A DNA stretch of 64,000 bases, taken from Pelecanus crispus. Taxonomy: Eukaryota; Chordata; Aves; Pelecaniformes; Pelecanidae. The notes under the pieces were generated by a model. The model was not told the DNA's origin. It saw nothing but the letters and a program-made list of their open reading frames with translations, and did not search any database. Location of the stretch: assembly GCF_030463565.1 (NCBI RefSeq), contig NC_134656.1, positions 1,741,001 to 1,805,000 on the forward strand. Direction: 5' to 3'. This document shows positions 48,709-61,366 of this stretch, piece by piece; the stretch's first letter is position 1; each line of letters starts with the position of its first letter. Made by a program: the position numbers and the translations under genes.

Positions 48709-51700
48709 ATGGATGAAGAGAGTCTGGAAGCAGCAATTCAGACCTACAATGCCCAGCTGCAGCAAGTGGAGCTGGCCTTAGGGGCAGGCCTGGACCCGTC
48801 GCAGCAGTCGGACTTGATTCAGTTGCAGGAAGATTTAAAGCAGCTGATAGAACTGACTGAATCCAGCCTGGTGTCTGTTAAAAAGAGCAAACTTCTGGCT
48901 ACGTTAGATACAAATGCCTCCTCTTCCTCCTCCCCAGTAGGTCTTCTGGAGCAGGATGCCAACCCAGACAGTTCTGCCCAAGATGAGGAGTACGCTGCTT
49001 TTAAGGAAGCCATTGCTGAGCTTGGAACGGATGAGAAGCCCTCAGCTAATAACAGGGAGATACCCTCAAAGAGAGAGGAAGAAACGGATGACAAAAATGA
49101 ATCACCCTCAAAGAGAGAGGAAGAAACGGATGACAAAAATGAATCAAAGTACAGCGAAGAGGAGGAGGAATCTGACAGAGAAGAGGAGGAACTGAGTGGG
49201 ATGAAGGTTAAAGCCCCCTACTACAGTTCTTGGGGGACCCTGGAGTACCATAATGCCATGATTGTGGGGACAGAGGACTTAGAAGATGGCAGCGCTGGAG
49301 TCAGAGTGCTGTACCTCTATCCAACTCACAAGTCTCTGAAGCCGTGCCCGTTCTTCTTGGATAACAAATGCCGATTTAAAGAGAACTGTCGGTAAAAAAG
49401 AAAAAGGCGTGGGAGGGGGCTTATGGCCTTCCTGTAGCTAAAGGTCTTGTCGTTCAAAGGGATAAACCTCCCCTGAAAATACCATGTTTGGCTTTTATAC
49501 CCGATGAAATGTTGCCTTCTTGTTTATGTTTTTAAATTGCGTTATGGTAAGCGGTGGCAGCAGTTGGGCTGTTTTCTTTAGTTAAATGCAGAGATGATAC
49601 TGGGAAATCCTGTGGGGAAAGTTGCAGAGGTTTTACATAATCAATCAAGTGGCTAAATTAATAACTGATTAAGTATTTTAAAACAAAACACCCAAGCTTG
49701 TCTGTCAGCAGTGCATATATTGCAGTTGCACGGAGAGGCTGTAGAGTCTCCATCTTTGGAGATCTTCAGAACTTAACTAGATAAGGCCTTGAGCAACCTG
49801 CTCGGTCTTTGAAGTTGATTGCGCGTTGAGCAGGAGGTTGGACCAGAGCCCTGCGTGTCTGTGTGATCCTGTTTATCTCAAAAGGATCTGTGAACTTTTT
49901 TACTGGATGTGTCACTAGCAAGGAAAGCTTAATTCTCTGGGTGGGATACGTTCTTTGTTACATGGCCTAAATAATATGTTTAAGATGAAGAATTAATAAC
50001 TTGTGTAATTGAAATAATGCACGATAAACCTTTTGTAATTACTGGTGAAGATTCATCACTGCCGAAACTCCTTTGCATTTCCTTGAGGGAGAGAAGGAAT
50101 TTTTATTTAAAGCCTGCTCAAATGAGGTAGAGATAATTCCTCTTCCGCCTTCCCTGGCAGGTTTTCGCACGGTCAGGTGGTCTCTGTGGAAGAGCTTCAG
50201 CCGTTTCAGGAGCCCAACCTGAGCACGCTGGAGGTGGGCTCAGCCTGCCTGGCGAAACACAATGATGGGATATGGTACACTGCGAAAATAACCGGTGAGT
50301 CTTGTGTGAGCATGCTTTGCCAGGATTCTGTGGAGGATGAAGGCTGATGCTTAAGTGAATATAAAAATTGGCCATTTTGGTTAATGATAGAAAAACGTTA
50401 ACTGTGTAACTGCAGCCCTAAACTGAAAATCTTGACGTAGCTGAGAAAACGTTCTGAATTTTGTCAGGCTTGAGAAGGGAATAGGCTAGGAAACAGAAGA
50501 GTGTTCGACAGAAAGGAGACATAAGAGCAGGAGTGTGGAAAGGAAATGACTACATGGTCATTAACTGCACCGAAATGGAAGAGGCAGGTATTACAGGAAT
50601 TTGCTTGCTAATTTGCATGCTAATTTGCATGCTAATATGCCAATATGGTTAGAATTGCAATAATCTGCTCTTGATTAAACAAAAGCCAGGGGAGCTGGCC
50701 CTGCCCATTAGCTGCTGATACAGGCTTCCCCGTGTTCCCTGTGAAGGGTGAGGGTTTATTCTCTCTTTCCATCTTTCTTTGACTATTATTAGGTCAGAGG
50801 GGAGCAAGTCTAAGTTCTCTTTAATTCCATTTCTCAGCAGCCCACCTTTCTTCATTTTTAAAAATAAACCTTTAAGTATCAATGCAGGCATTGTGGAAAT
50901 AGCTTTTCATTGCAGTGGGTGCTTCTCCCTCCCAGGCAGAAGTCTAAAGCACAAAGAAAGAACAGATTTTTTTTAAAACACGTCCCTTGGGCCTTCCCCC
51001 CTCTCCCACATGGTTCTGCTGGAACTAACTCTGTTTTAGAAAGCCCTCTGCCAGTTGCATATTGGAGACTTACTTGAACTCTTGTTCCTTGCTTTTCCTT
51101 CTGCAGACATCGACAGTGGTTACTACACTGTGAAGTTTGATTCCCTGCTGCTCAAGGAAGCTGTTGTGGAAGGAGACAGTGTCATTCCCCCACTGCGAAG
51201 TGAAGATGGTGCCTCATCTGCTGAGTCTGATGAAGACAGCGTTGATGATTCTGGTTATGCCAAAGGTAAGAGAGTGGGGATGGTGGGAGCGAACGTGGCT
51301 TGTGATCTGGGTCTGCCCTTCTCTGGGGCCTCCTGAATGACTCTCCTGGAGCTTTCATTGTAAGTGTCTCACCTCTGATGAAAGAGTAGCTAATCTCTTT
51401 ATATGTTGCTGAAAGATAGAGAATAGTAATTAGCTATTATGTTACAATTGCAAACTAAAATCTTTGTTTTGTGCAAATTACTGGGCTAATGAAGGTTGGA
51501 GGTTTCCGTGGGAACTCCCAACAAGGGAAGGTAGAGGGTGTGATATTTTAGAGCTGACTTCCAAGCTCTGAGTCTGCTTCTTATGTGGCTGGCTGAGTTG
51601 AGCTAATAAGTGAATCGAGAGACTTCCTCATCTCTGGGAGCTCCATGTAGCTCCGTGACACAAGAGTACAAGACCCCGGTAGCTGTGAGTGCTTGGTCCT

Positions 51701-54294
51701 TCCAGTGCCTCGACGAGGTCGCAGGAACAGCCATGCCCTGTTTTAATATTGCAAGCTGACACAGAGAGAGCCCAAGCGACTTCTCTGAGATCACACAGGC
51801 AGCGCTGTCCCTGTGCTAGTGCCGCAGTTACGTCACGGGGACAAAGTTGTGTCCTAGAGCTCTTTAATTTAGAGATTATTGGATCCTAATAAGACAAAAG
51901 TAGTATAGTGGCCTAGAGGAGCCTCATACCAGAGACATGAGCTGGAGGCACAGAAGTACTACATGCCACAGTGCCAAATATTACTCTCATGGTATGTCAG
52001 TCGGTATGACTGTCCTAGAAGGAGGGAAAGGAAGCGTAAAAACTTCTGGGTGATTCTGCCTGGAACTATGAGACAGTACGTGTGTTAAATCAAGTGAGAG
52101 CTTTCATTTAAGTAACTTGCTATGCAGTGTTCATAAAAGGTGACAGCTCAATAGGAACCAAGTAAGGCCAAAGGATCTGCTGAATGATTCTAGGGTGAGG
52201 GAAGTGTATTTTACTGCCTTGCGAGGGGGTTTCGTGCTGCGCGAGTGCCCCAGATGAGGGTTTGGTGTAGCGGCTTGGTTTCTGCGTTTCACTGATTTGT
52301 CTCTTCCGTGCCACAGTGATAGATTCGGGAGCTCCAGAGAACGGGGAATGGACTCCTGCGTGCAGTTCCTCTTTCGGTGGCTGGGAAGCCCATACTCGTG
52401 GTATCGGCTCCAAACTGCTTGTTCAGATGGGATACGAGTTTGGAAAAGGTAAGGGGAGAAGGCGGTCCTGGTGCTGTGAGAGCCTGACTGCCTCGTCACC
52501 TCAGTCTCGTGATGGATCCTAAAGCTAGTTAAGAAAAACAAGATTTTTTGGATGAAGCTAAAACTTTTCTTTGCTCAGGGGCCTGTTAGATAAGGCTTAA
52601 GCTATGTGATGAATCACACCTGTGTGGAAGTGTTAGAAGGAAAGAAGGAATAGCTATTTAGTCGAAGTACAGGCATATTTGTGCACCAGCCCTTGTATGG
52701 TAATAGTAAAAATTGGAGGTGTTTGGAACCACGGTCAAGTTCATGATTAAAGCCGTGAGAACTGTTGTACAAGGTGTTCAAAGGCTTTAGGGAGAAGGGA
52801 ACTGATCTATGAAGCTTCTGATGTCTGTCTTAAAGCATCTCCTGGCTCTAGAACGCAGACTTCAAAGCCTGCTGAACTAGCTTCTCGCTACACAAATTGT
52901 ATTGAGCCTTGGGGGCTTTAGGAGGGCAGTCTGCTACTTGCATTTGTCTCTAGTTCTCCCAGAGGAACCAAACCAGTTTTAAGAAGAACCTGGCTTGAGA
53001 AGCTGAGAATGTGAGGCTGAACCTAGTTTCACAGAAACTGGCCTGATGGATGGCCTCGGGCTTTTTATCGCATATCTTCTGCTGTAGAAGGCTCCTGTCG
53101 TAGCATCCGCATCCGCCATGCTTTTGCTGCTCCCCTTGACTTGGGTGGTCATCATTGCTTTTCGTACCTCGAAAGCCTGTTTGCTTGTTCCAAGCCTGTT
53201 ACTGTCAGCGTGAACTTGTGGTGGGAGGTGACGCGAGAGGATGTCCTCGCTTGCAGTAATCGCTTGGTGTCTTTCCTCAGGGTTAGGGAAGAATTCTGAG
53301 GGCCGCGTGGAGCCGGTGCAGGCTGTGGTACTTCCTCGAGGGAAGTCTCTTGACCAGTGTGCTGAGGTGCTTCAGAAGAAGAAACAGGGGAAGCTGGACC
53401 CAGGCAAATCGAGGAAATGCCGAGCAAAGGGAAACATCTCTGGACAATCCCCTGCGGGTGGTCGTAAGCCTCCCCGCAACGTGTTTGACTTTTTGAATGA
53501 GAAACTGCGAGGGAAGAGCGCTGGGGAGAAGGCTGGAGGGATGGCACTGCCAGAGAGGAACAGCAAAGAGATCTACCATGCTAGCAAGAGCACCAAGAAA
53601 GCCCTGAGTGTCCGCCTCTTCCAGACAATGGAGAAGATTGAACAAACACAGAGGGATATCAAAGGAATCCAGCAGGCCCTGGCACGCAACATTGGACGGT
53701 AGGAAAACGTTCTCTTTGGGACTGCAGGATGAACTGAGAATTCCTGGTCCTTCTGGGAAAGGGTGGGCTTGAAATGAGGTGTAGGAGGAACAAGTGAAAC
53801 GTATCTGGATGAGACCTGAGGGGAGGTGGAAGAGAGAGACTTTAGTTGTGCTTCAGACCAGCTTGGACGCTAGCAGATGTGTCTGGGGTCCTTTGGCTGG
53901 AATTCAGGCTGTGGGAAAGAGAGGAGCTCTCTGAGGAAAGGTCCTTTCCTTCCCATGCCCATCTCTGCAGCGTTGCTGTTGAGCATCGCAGGAGGACATT
54001 TGCTAGCCCCGATTGTGCTGAGCACCAGGTTCTTCCTGGCTTTCAGCAGGTCACTTACGCTAATCCTGCCGGAAAGGGCAGACCCTCCGGGGATGATGAC
54101 AAGCCTTTGATCTTACCGTGCAGGATGACATTGCCATAATGTTTTTTGCTTCCAGGCACAGTGTTGCTACAGCTCAGCTAGAGGAGAAGCTAGCTAATGC
54201 GCACAAACAGCTGGGGCAGCTGCAGGCCCAGGAAGCCAGCCTGCAGCGGGAGCAGAAGAAAGCAGACACGCATAAGAAGATGACCGAGTTCTAG
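48709..54294 (+). CDS. ZGPAT: ZGPAT, CCCH zinc finger and G-patch transcriptional repressor
   Basis: Six coding exons: 48709-49391, 50161-50294, 51107-51265, 52317-52448, 53281-53698 and 54156-54294. All introns are GT-AG and the total is 1665 bases, giving 554 residues (the human protein I know is 531). The start MDEESLEAAIQTY matches human; an earlier in-frame TTG is not used. In order: an N-terminal helical segment, a Ser/acidic linker with a duplicated 14-residue unit, a C-x7-C-x5-C-x3-H zinc finger (C213, C221, C227, H231), a Tudor-like segment around DSGYYTVKFDSLLL, a G-patch at about 346-392 (GIGSKLLVQMGYEFGKGLG), and a C-terminal coiled coil ending HKKMTEF. In mammals ZGPAT recruits the NuRD complex to repress genes such as EGFR. 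The gene is divergent to ARFRP1. Confidence 0.98.
49063..49146 (+). repeat. ZGPAT: Perfect 42-bp in-frame tandem duplication in ZGPAT exon 1
   Basis: Two identical 42-base units (49063-49104 and 49105-49146) each encode PSKREEETDDKNES. It lies in the acidic linker ahead of the zinc finger and keeps the frame. Confidence 0.98.
49727..49876 (+). repeat. CR1 LINE fragment, sense, in ZGPAT intron 1
   Basis: It reads GTAGAGTCTCCATCTTTGGA, GATCTTCAGAACTTAACTAG, TGAGCAACCTGCTCGGTC and TTGAGCAGGAGGTTGGACC, followed by GTGATCCTGTT. An older, diverged copy. Confidence 0.88.
50599..50640 (+). repeat. 12-bp tandem repeat carrying octamer motifs, ZGPAT intron 2
   Basis: About three units of TTGCATGCTAAT. 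The repeat creates two perfect ATTTGCAT octamers at 50611-50618 and 50623-50630, spaced exactly one unit (12 bases) apart. Confidence 0.9.
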
Positions 54295-56390
54295 TCTCCG
54301 AGGAAGGCGTTTGACTGCAGTGATTGTCCTTCTAGCCAGCCCTGGTGGCCTCAGAGCCTGGGTGAGCCGTCCTGCTCCTCTGGGCCTCAGGCCGCCCAGC
54401 TTGAAAACTGGGCTGAAAAGCAGCATTTTCTAAACTTAAATGCTTCTGAGCTCTGCTGGGAGGGGGAGGAGTGCCCATCTGTCCAGCCCTGAAAGCATTC
54501 AGTAAGCCTGAGCCTTGTGTAAGGACTAGCTACAAGAAATATGGTTCTCTGCTCTCTTGCACACTTCTTTCCTCTGTTATCGCTGCAGTAGCACCTCCAT
54601 CCAGAGTCTGTAGCTACTCAGGTGATAACATTGCTGGCTACGAACCAGCTGAAGGGGCTTTGAAAGCCCCACATCCTGCCATCAACTGTGGCTTGTGTTT
54701 GCACCCAACTGACAAACACAAGTGCTGGCAGGGTCCCGAGCACACGCTGGCAAAGCAGAAGAGGCTTGTGCTGGGTGAAAACAACAAAGGCAAATCGCTT
54801 CAGCTGCTCTCTACCTTCTGGTTTTTGCGATGGGATTTATCTGAGAACTGGGAGGTTTTTTGGGAGCAGTTCCTTGTAGCCCTAGTGTAATGAATAGACA
54901 GAAAACTGGCAGCTTGGAGGTGGGTACTAGTGGCCTCAAGCATCAGATTTCATCAGTTGGACTGTAAGAGTATCCCTAGGACACGCTATAGCCTAAGTCA
55001 TTGACTTGGCATGGAAAGCCACGTGGTTCCACAAGTAGAGTGCCAAAGCTGGGGGGAATAAGACAGCAGAGTAACGGATTCTCACACCTCCTAGCTAGGA
55101 ACAGCTCCGCAGGGAACCTTGTGCTTTTTGCCATCATTACTTGAGTTTTTCTGTCCTAGGTGGCTCACTGAACACGGGTCCTTTTATTAAAAAAAAAAAC
55201 CCTCAGGACCCAGATCCAGGTCGGACTGGGCCCCAGATGAGCGCAAAGATCAGGAGGTCTGTATGTGCCCAGCATGCGGCCCTGTCTGTGCGAGGGCTCC
55301 AGGCTGTGCTGGAAGCAGGCCACGCAGGCAAAGTGCCCTTCCCTGCAGCGCGGAGAGTCTTGGACAGGAAGCATGTCTTCTCCCCTACGTTACATTCTGC
55401 GTTGGCGGCAGCCAGTCCTTGCCCCAGAGGAGATGGTGGTTTCCTCAGACTCTGTTTCTAGTGGGACTTGTGCATTGTAACTGCTTTTTTAAAAAAAAAA
55501 AAAAAAATTGTTCGCAATTTCGTGCCAGTATCTTAAGGACACTTTTTTTTTTTAATTTAAGAAATCAATTTCCTTTTATTCTGTGAGTCATTTTTGTAAT
55601 GAAAAGTTTTGCTCCTTTAGTACCACTTTTGGTTTTTTTATCCGTTCCTAAGAAACAGAAAGCTGTCAGCCTGGGCAGGGCTGCACCTACTGGTAGGGTC
55701 AGGCTGCCGATCTAACCAGAAAATCTAAGGCTGAAGGAGATACAATCAGGGTTGATCAAGTCATGTGGGATTTAGCGTTGCTGCAGACACAGCTCAGAAA
55801 ACACAGAGCGGCAGCAAAAGTAAACAAGAACAAAATCTTCAGGAAACTTGTTAGACTCTCTCCTCTCGGAACGCACTTGGATCCTGCTTCGGTGAGCGCC
55901 GTGTAGATGTGAAAGGTGGCGTGGGCTGCCTTGAGCACTTCAGCATCCATGGGGTTCTAATTAAATTGGCCCTACTATCTTCATTGTTCCGAATTCGTGT
56001 TCTCCAGGCACTGGGCTTAACTCAAGGGTTTAACAATGGTTGCTCAGTGCCCTTCCCTCATAAATGACTGTTTGTTTTCCACACTCAAGTGTTGAGTGGT
56101 GACAAGGATTAATGTGCCCAGCTTAGCATGGGTGCTTGCTGAAGTGGCCCATGACTGGTGAGCTGAGCTGGGGGTGAAATTTCTTGGGTTTGTTTTGTGC
56201 TCTGACACTATTTAACATCATCCTCTCTTTAAGAATTGGGTGTATTAGCCCCGTGTCTTGGCTGAATCGTATTTCGACCCTTCCTTGGGATTTCCACAGC
56301 CTTACTTGTCAGACTCCTATTCGAATGGCTGCTGCCTCCCACCCAAGACGGTTCACGTCCCTGGTGAATAAAGTTGGTTTTTATTTTTCC
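54295..56390 (+). other. ZGPAT: ZGPAT 3' UTR (extent uncertain)
   Basis: Non-coding sequence follows the TAG. A clean AATAAA lies at 56367-56372; an earlier ATTAAA-type signal near 55186 is next to an A-run. The long open frame at 54471-54890 has no recognisable domain and is best read as UTR. A- and T-runs at 55187-55199 and 55483-55507 are simple tracts. Confidence 0.4.
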
Positions 56391-59300
56391 CCCCTCTGTC
56401 CTTGTAAGGCGTTCATTTGCAAGGTAACGATGACGTGTGGCGACCCGTTCTTCCCTTATATTCACCTGCGGCTAGAGAGCTGGCACCAAAACCAGCTCGG
56501 TGGGAAGCGGAGCGCGGCAGAGGGTGCTCTTGTGTGCCGGGTGCCTGCAGAGCCCGTCTGTGGCTGCTCGCAGCCGAGGCGGGGAGGAACCCAGCCTACC
56601 ATTGCGTGAAGCAACCACCTCTGCAGGCCAGGAAGCGAGCTGCGGTGTGTGCTGCATGGTGTCTGCTCAGAGCTGGCTGCTCTAGAAGCAGCTCGGGAGG
56701 AGCGGGAGAGCTCAGAGCAAGACGTTTGAAATGTTCGGGAACCGCTAATCAGGAATAACTCTGTGGGAGAAAAGAAACTAAATTCTCCAGGTTGGCTGGC
56801 AAGGAAGAGAGCATGATCGGATTCCCACTCACCGGCTTTTGAGTTTCTGCAAAGTAAGTGCTGTTTGCTTTCTTGCCTGGCAAGCTTGGGTACCTGCAAC
56901 TAAACCGGGGGCTGAAAAATACTTTAAAAAAACCCTTGATCCATATAGAAGTTGCAGCGTTGTCAGAGATGCTGTTGCAGCTAGCTAGGCTGGACAGGCA
57001 GGATTCCTACACTGCATCGGGGAAGCATCAGCTGGGTTACACTTTTAGTTTAACTTGTAGTTAAGATTTGTGCCGCTTAATGCTTCATGCTCTGGAAGCA
57101 TCTGGGCTTAAAAAGGAAGAAAAGGTGTTTGAACTTGGCTACGCTGCTGGGCTCCCACGGCTTGAATCTAGGGGTTGAGTAGGAACCGGTTACTTTCGTG
57201 GTGAATGAATTGTTGGATTCAGAGGTGTGGGCCATTGCTTTTTTCAACAGAAAAAAATTCCAGTTGTCTTGTGGGGAGGGGGACTAGATTTTTTTTGCTT
57301 GCATGTGGAACAGCTCTTGGGGAGCTGCTGAGCTCCTGGCTGCAGGTGAGGAGGCTTGAGAGAGCGTGGTCACTGAAACGCTGTCCTCTAAATCTGAAAG
57401 GATGTAAAACTCCTGAATTTGTAGCAAGAAAGCCACTGTGGTAGGCAGGTGATTCTCGAGAAAACATGCATCTCCTTAATACACCCATCCCGTATTTTGG
57501 AATCTGGCCGCCCATAACTGCGGCACCGAGGTCTCGCCAGAGCTGGTGTCCTGCTGCGGCTCGGCTCTGCGGAAAATCTCTTTAGCAGGTTCTCGGCTTC
57601 TGCTTAGAAGTGTTTCTCTGCCCAAGTGAGCGTTTCCAGCAATTGCGGAAGGTCGGGAAGAGAAAAACGCTGAAAAGATGTCAGCCTTGACCAAAGCCAC
57701 ATGGTGCGAGCAGGCCGGGTCACTTACCTTAACATTTTAAAATGATATTTTCACAAAAGCCACTCCAGCACACGCGTAGCGATCCGGGCTGTAATTAGAA
57801 GTGTGCGTCCAAGTTTTGTGGCATTTGGGTCTGGCATTTGGAAGTAGAGTCGGCCCTTTCTAAATGCAACGCCTCCAGAGGAGTTTGACGACGAAATCTC
57901 TCCCTCCCGCTGTGGAAAAGCGAGTGGAGTGGGTGAGATCTTGTGCCTGCTCCACGTTTGAAATTAACTTTACTAATTGCATCCCCTGGTCTAGGGCAGA
58001 TTCAGTGGTGTCGACTAACTGTTACGGGGCTTTCACTTTTCGTAATTGAAAAAAAAGATCTACTTCTGCTTCTTGGGACTTTTTTTTCAGTACAAGTCCC
58101 CAAGGTACCCGAGCTGTGTTTGCTGCAGCCGTGTTCGCAATCACTGGTGGAAATCGGCTTGTAATGTGTGTCCTGGTTTCTTGCAAATACGCTTTTAGTA
58201 GTTTCATAGGCTTTCTTCTCGTCGCCCCGCGCTGAACGCTGTGTGTGGTTTTATCTGGGTAGATGAATCGGAGGCCGGGCAAAATCGTCAGCAGCAGCAC
58301 TTAAGTTTTACAGTAAATTCAATCTAGCTTTCACGAAGCCCAGCTGAGAAAGGCGCGCCTTTTGGAGGAGTTGCAAAAAGCCTCGCGCGTCCTGGAGCAC
58401 CAAAGCAACTGCGTTTATCGAGCCTGTGCTCAGGTATCACGCAAGGCGGTTTTTCCTTCCTTGGTGGGCTGTGGGCGTGCGTCGCACGTAGGCAACGGCT
58501 GTGACTGCTCTCATCTTCAAAGCCATCTTGGCCTGCGGAGCCAGCGCGTTACGAAATGCCGTCTGCTGACTCTCCTGCCCTGGAGAATAGCCCTGGGACT
58601 GGGAGATCGATGACTTTATCGGCAGGAAATTCGGGCATACGTTTCAGAAGGTCTGTCTGAGTCTTGGCCTTGCAAACCTGCTCAGTCCTACCTGAGCGAC
58701 TTCAGTCAGGCACTTGGGTTTTCCTCTCGAATTGGTAATTCTGGGAGAAGCAATGTGTCAACCCAAGGAATGGCTTCTCCCAGGGACCGCTGCGCCTGAA
58801 AGCGTGCGCTGGGCATTTCTGTAGGTCAGGAATCCAGGAACGACCACCGACCTCCTGCCCCACAGAAAGTAGGTCAGGAGAATTTCTCTGCATTAATTTC
58901 TACTTGGGAAGCCTCTCCCTTCGTTCTTCAATCTCAAAAATTCAGGGATGGGAAATGCACCTGCTGTGGGGTAAGCTGCCCCGTGTGTGCCTGCCCCAGC
59001 GTGCTGAAAGCTCGCACTTCGATTCTGACGTAGCACCAGCTCCCAGCCGTCGTACCTCCTTATAATTTTGTCTGCTAAACCTCAGAGCCTGCTCAGTTCT
59101 GGCCTGAACGCAGCCGCTTCTGCAGCCTGCGATCCTGTCGCTCTAATGAGCTAAACGAGTTCAGCGAGGACCGTCTAAAGCGACTGCCCGTGTTGCAGGT
59201 AATCCGTATAATTAATGTATGCTCAGACAGAAAAGCGGTGTTGTTTAATTAAAACGTCGTTGGAGAGGGAACAGCCTTCCCTTCCCAGCTCTGATCTAAG

Positions 59301-61329
59301 CCAGTCCGTCCAGCCCGGTTAGTGCCTAAAACCTCCCCGGCTCAATTCCCCCGTTTAAATAATTGCTCTCCAGGGGTTAAGGCTTCAGTCGGGGAAGTTT
59401 CCAAAGGTGTGGGAAGTGCTCGGGTAAAAGGGTGCCACAAGTGGGCAGAGGCTTGCTGGTTATCGGCGTAGAGATGCGCCAAAAATGCCGCCGCGTGACG
59501 CAGGGTGCAGGGGAGAGGGGAGCGGGGTCGCTGCCTCGACGGGCGCAGAGCTCCCCGCTCGCCCCGGGGCTGCCGTAGCACCCCAGGTTGGCGCGAGGCA
59601 GGGTGGCTTCTCGCCGGAGCCCGGCTGCTCTTTGTTATCCGGATCGAGATCTGTAAGAGGGTGAGTAAGAGGCGCGCAGGTGCCCCGCGGGCTTTCTGCC
59701 TCGCCAGCTGCGCCGGTGGAAGCTGTCCTGCTCGTCTCTGCCAGCCCTGTCCCCGCCTGGGGACTCCGCAGCCGGCCCCGTCTGCATCAGCTACTGCGGT
59801 TTCCTCGAGCCGTGCTTTGCTCCGGTGCTGGGAAGCTGCCTCTTTGGATGCTGGCACGCAGATCTCTAGCAGCCGGCCAGGCTTTTTGGGGAGCAGGGCG
59901 CGCACAGAGCTGGGAGCAGCAGTCGCCCTCTTGACACCGGTGCAGGTGAAGCAGTGTCAGCTTCTGCTTTGGGCTTTGCAGCACGCTGACGGCTGAGCGG
60001 GGCCAGGGGCGATGGGGCGGGGCGTCGCCAAGAGCCCCCCTGGGAAAGGTGCGGGATCCTGACGGGCTGGGGAGCGCCTGCTTTTTGCGTCGGGCTCCCC
60101 GGCGCCTTCGCGCCTCTGCACCGCTTGCTCTGGCCTTGCCGCTGCCGCGGTTTGCAGGGGAGGACCTTCTCCCCCCCGACAAGGCGCAGGGAAGGCGGCT
60201 AGCTTTGGGCAAGGCACGGCTTTTGCTTTAGGCGGAGGAAAACGGTCGAAAAGTCGGGCGTTTTCTGCTCTCCCGTCACGGCACAGAGCGGCTGCGGAAC
60301 CAGGGTTATGGTGGCAGAGGAGGCGCAGGGTTCTCTGCCGCGCTGCCTACGGCCAAGAGCCGGCCTGGCTGGGCTGGCGCTTGGCTGCGATCCCGCAGCT
60401 CCTGGCCCAGGTGCGGATCGCGCTGGGATGCTGCAGGGAGCGACCCAGGTTCCCGTCAGAGCACAAATGTCACGGTGGGGTTTGCAGGGCTGGGCTCAGC
60501 CCCGCCGGGAGCTCGCCGTGCACGGCGCCGCGAACGCGGTGACGCCAGCGATGCTGGCAGCGCCGTCGCTCCCACGCGGGGTTTTCTCCCTGGTGACTCC
60601 GCAGGTCCCACGGCATGGGTGAACGTGCCCGAAACCTGCGGGGCTTGGAGGGGGAGAGGGCGAGCCCTGCTGCGGAGGATGGATGTCCCGGTGCAGGCCA
60701 AGCCTGCTGTGCAAGGAGGGAGAGGAGGGAGAGGCGGCTGCGAGGCTGAAGCTCGCCCCGTTTCCGGGAAGCTGAGTCATTGTTTGCCCGTCCCGTCTGG
60801 GTCACCCCACGGCCGGCAATGGGGAGCCGTGCCACCCCCGTCCCACCGCCGCGTCCCGGTGTCCCCAGAAAGCACGCTGGCACTTCCGGGATGTCTCCAG
60901 AGGGTTTTCATGGCCCCTGGGCATCTCCTTTTCAACATCTTGGTGGCAACTTGGGAGCTTGAATCCTCTTGGGTTTGTTGGGTTTGGGGTTTTTGTCTTT
61001 TTTCTTTTTTTTCTTTTTTTTTTTTTTTTTTTCCCGAAACGAACCAAAATCAAGTTTTTCCAGGGGTGGCAGAGCACCCGCTGCAGGGTGTCTGCACCAG
61101 GCTGGCCACGGCAGTGGAGGCACCACGGTGACCCCGGGGAGGGCAGCGGATGGCCAGAAAATGGGGCCCCGCGTGCACGTCCCCCTCTGGAGCATCCGGA
61201 GAGACCCCCTGCCCAGGGGGCTGTGCCGCGGGGGCCCCGGCAAGCCCTGGGGGCTGTGGAGCACCCTCTCGTGCCATGGTGAGCCCAGCAGCGCCCGGCT
61301 GCACCCCGACTCGTGTTTTCTCTCCCCAG
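56391..61329. other. Intergenic stretch between ZGPAT and LIME1, with GC-rich block
   Basis: No gene is supported from 56.4 to 59.3 kb. From about 59.4 to 60.9 kb the sequence turns GC- and CpG-rich. A strong donor AAGAGG|GTGAGTAAG at 59661 could end a noncoding first exon of LIME1, whose first coding exon begins at an acceptor at 61329. A T-run with interspersed C lies at 60998-61033. Long open frames on both strands from 60.4 to 62.5 kb follow base composition. Confidence 0.45.
60998..61033 (+). repeat. T-rich tract
   Basis: CTTTTTTCTTTTTTTTCTTT-type run of about 36 bases, about 300 bases upstream of LIME1 exon 2. Confidence 0.95.
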
Positions 61330-61366
61330 AGCTCGGCCCCGCAACGGTGTCGGAAGAGGCTCCCCC
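61330..61366 (+). other. LIME1: LIME1 5' UTR portion of the first coding exon
   Basis: TTTTCTCTCCCCAG forms a strong acceptor ending at 61329. The 37 bases up to the ATG at 61367 are therefore 5' UTR, and an upstream noncoding exon is expected. Confidence 0.65.

Noticed and set aside
52600-52690. GTGATGA in a ZGPAT intron considered as a C box of a C/D snoRNA
   Set aside because: No CTGA D box at a suitable distance and no terminal stem.
54471-54890. Open frame of 139 codons after the ZGPAT stop
   Set aside because: No domain or homology recognised, no splice signals tie it to ZGPAT, and its position fits the 3' UTR.
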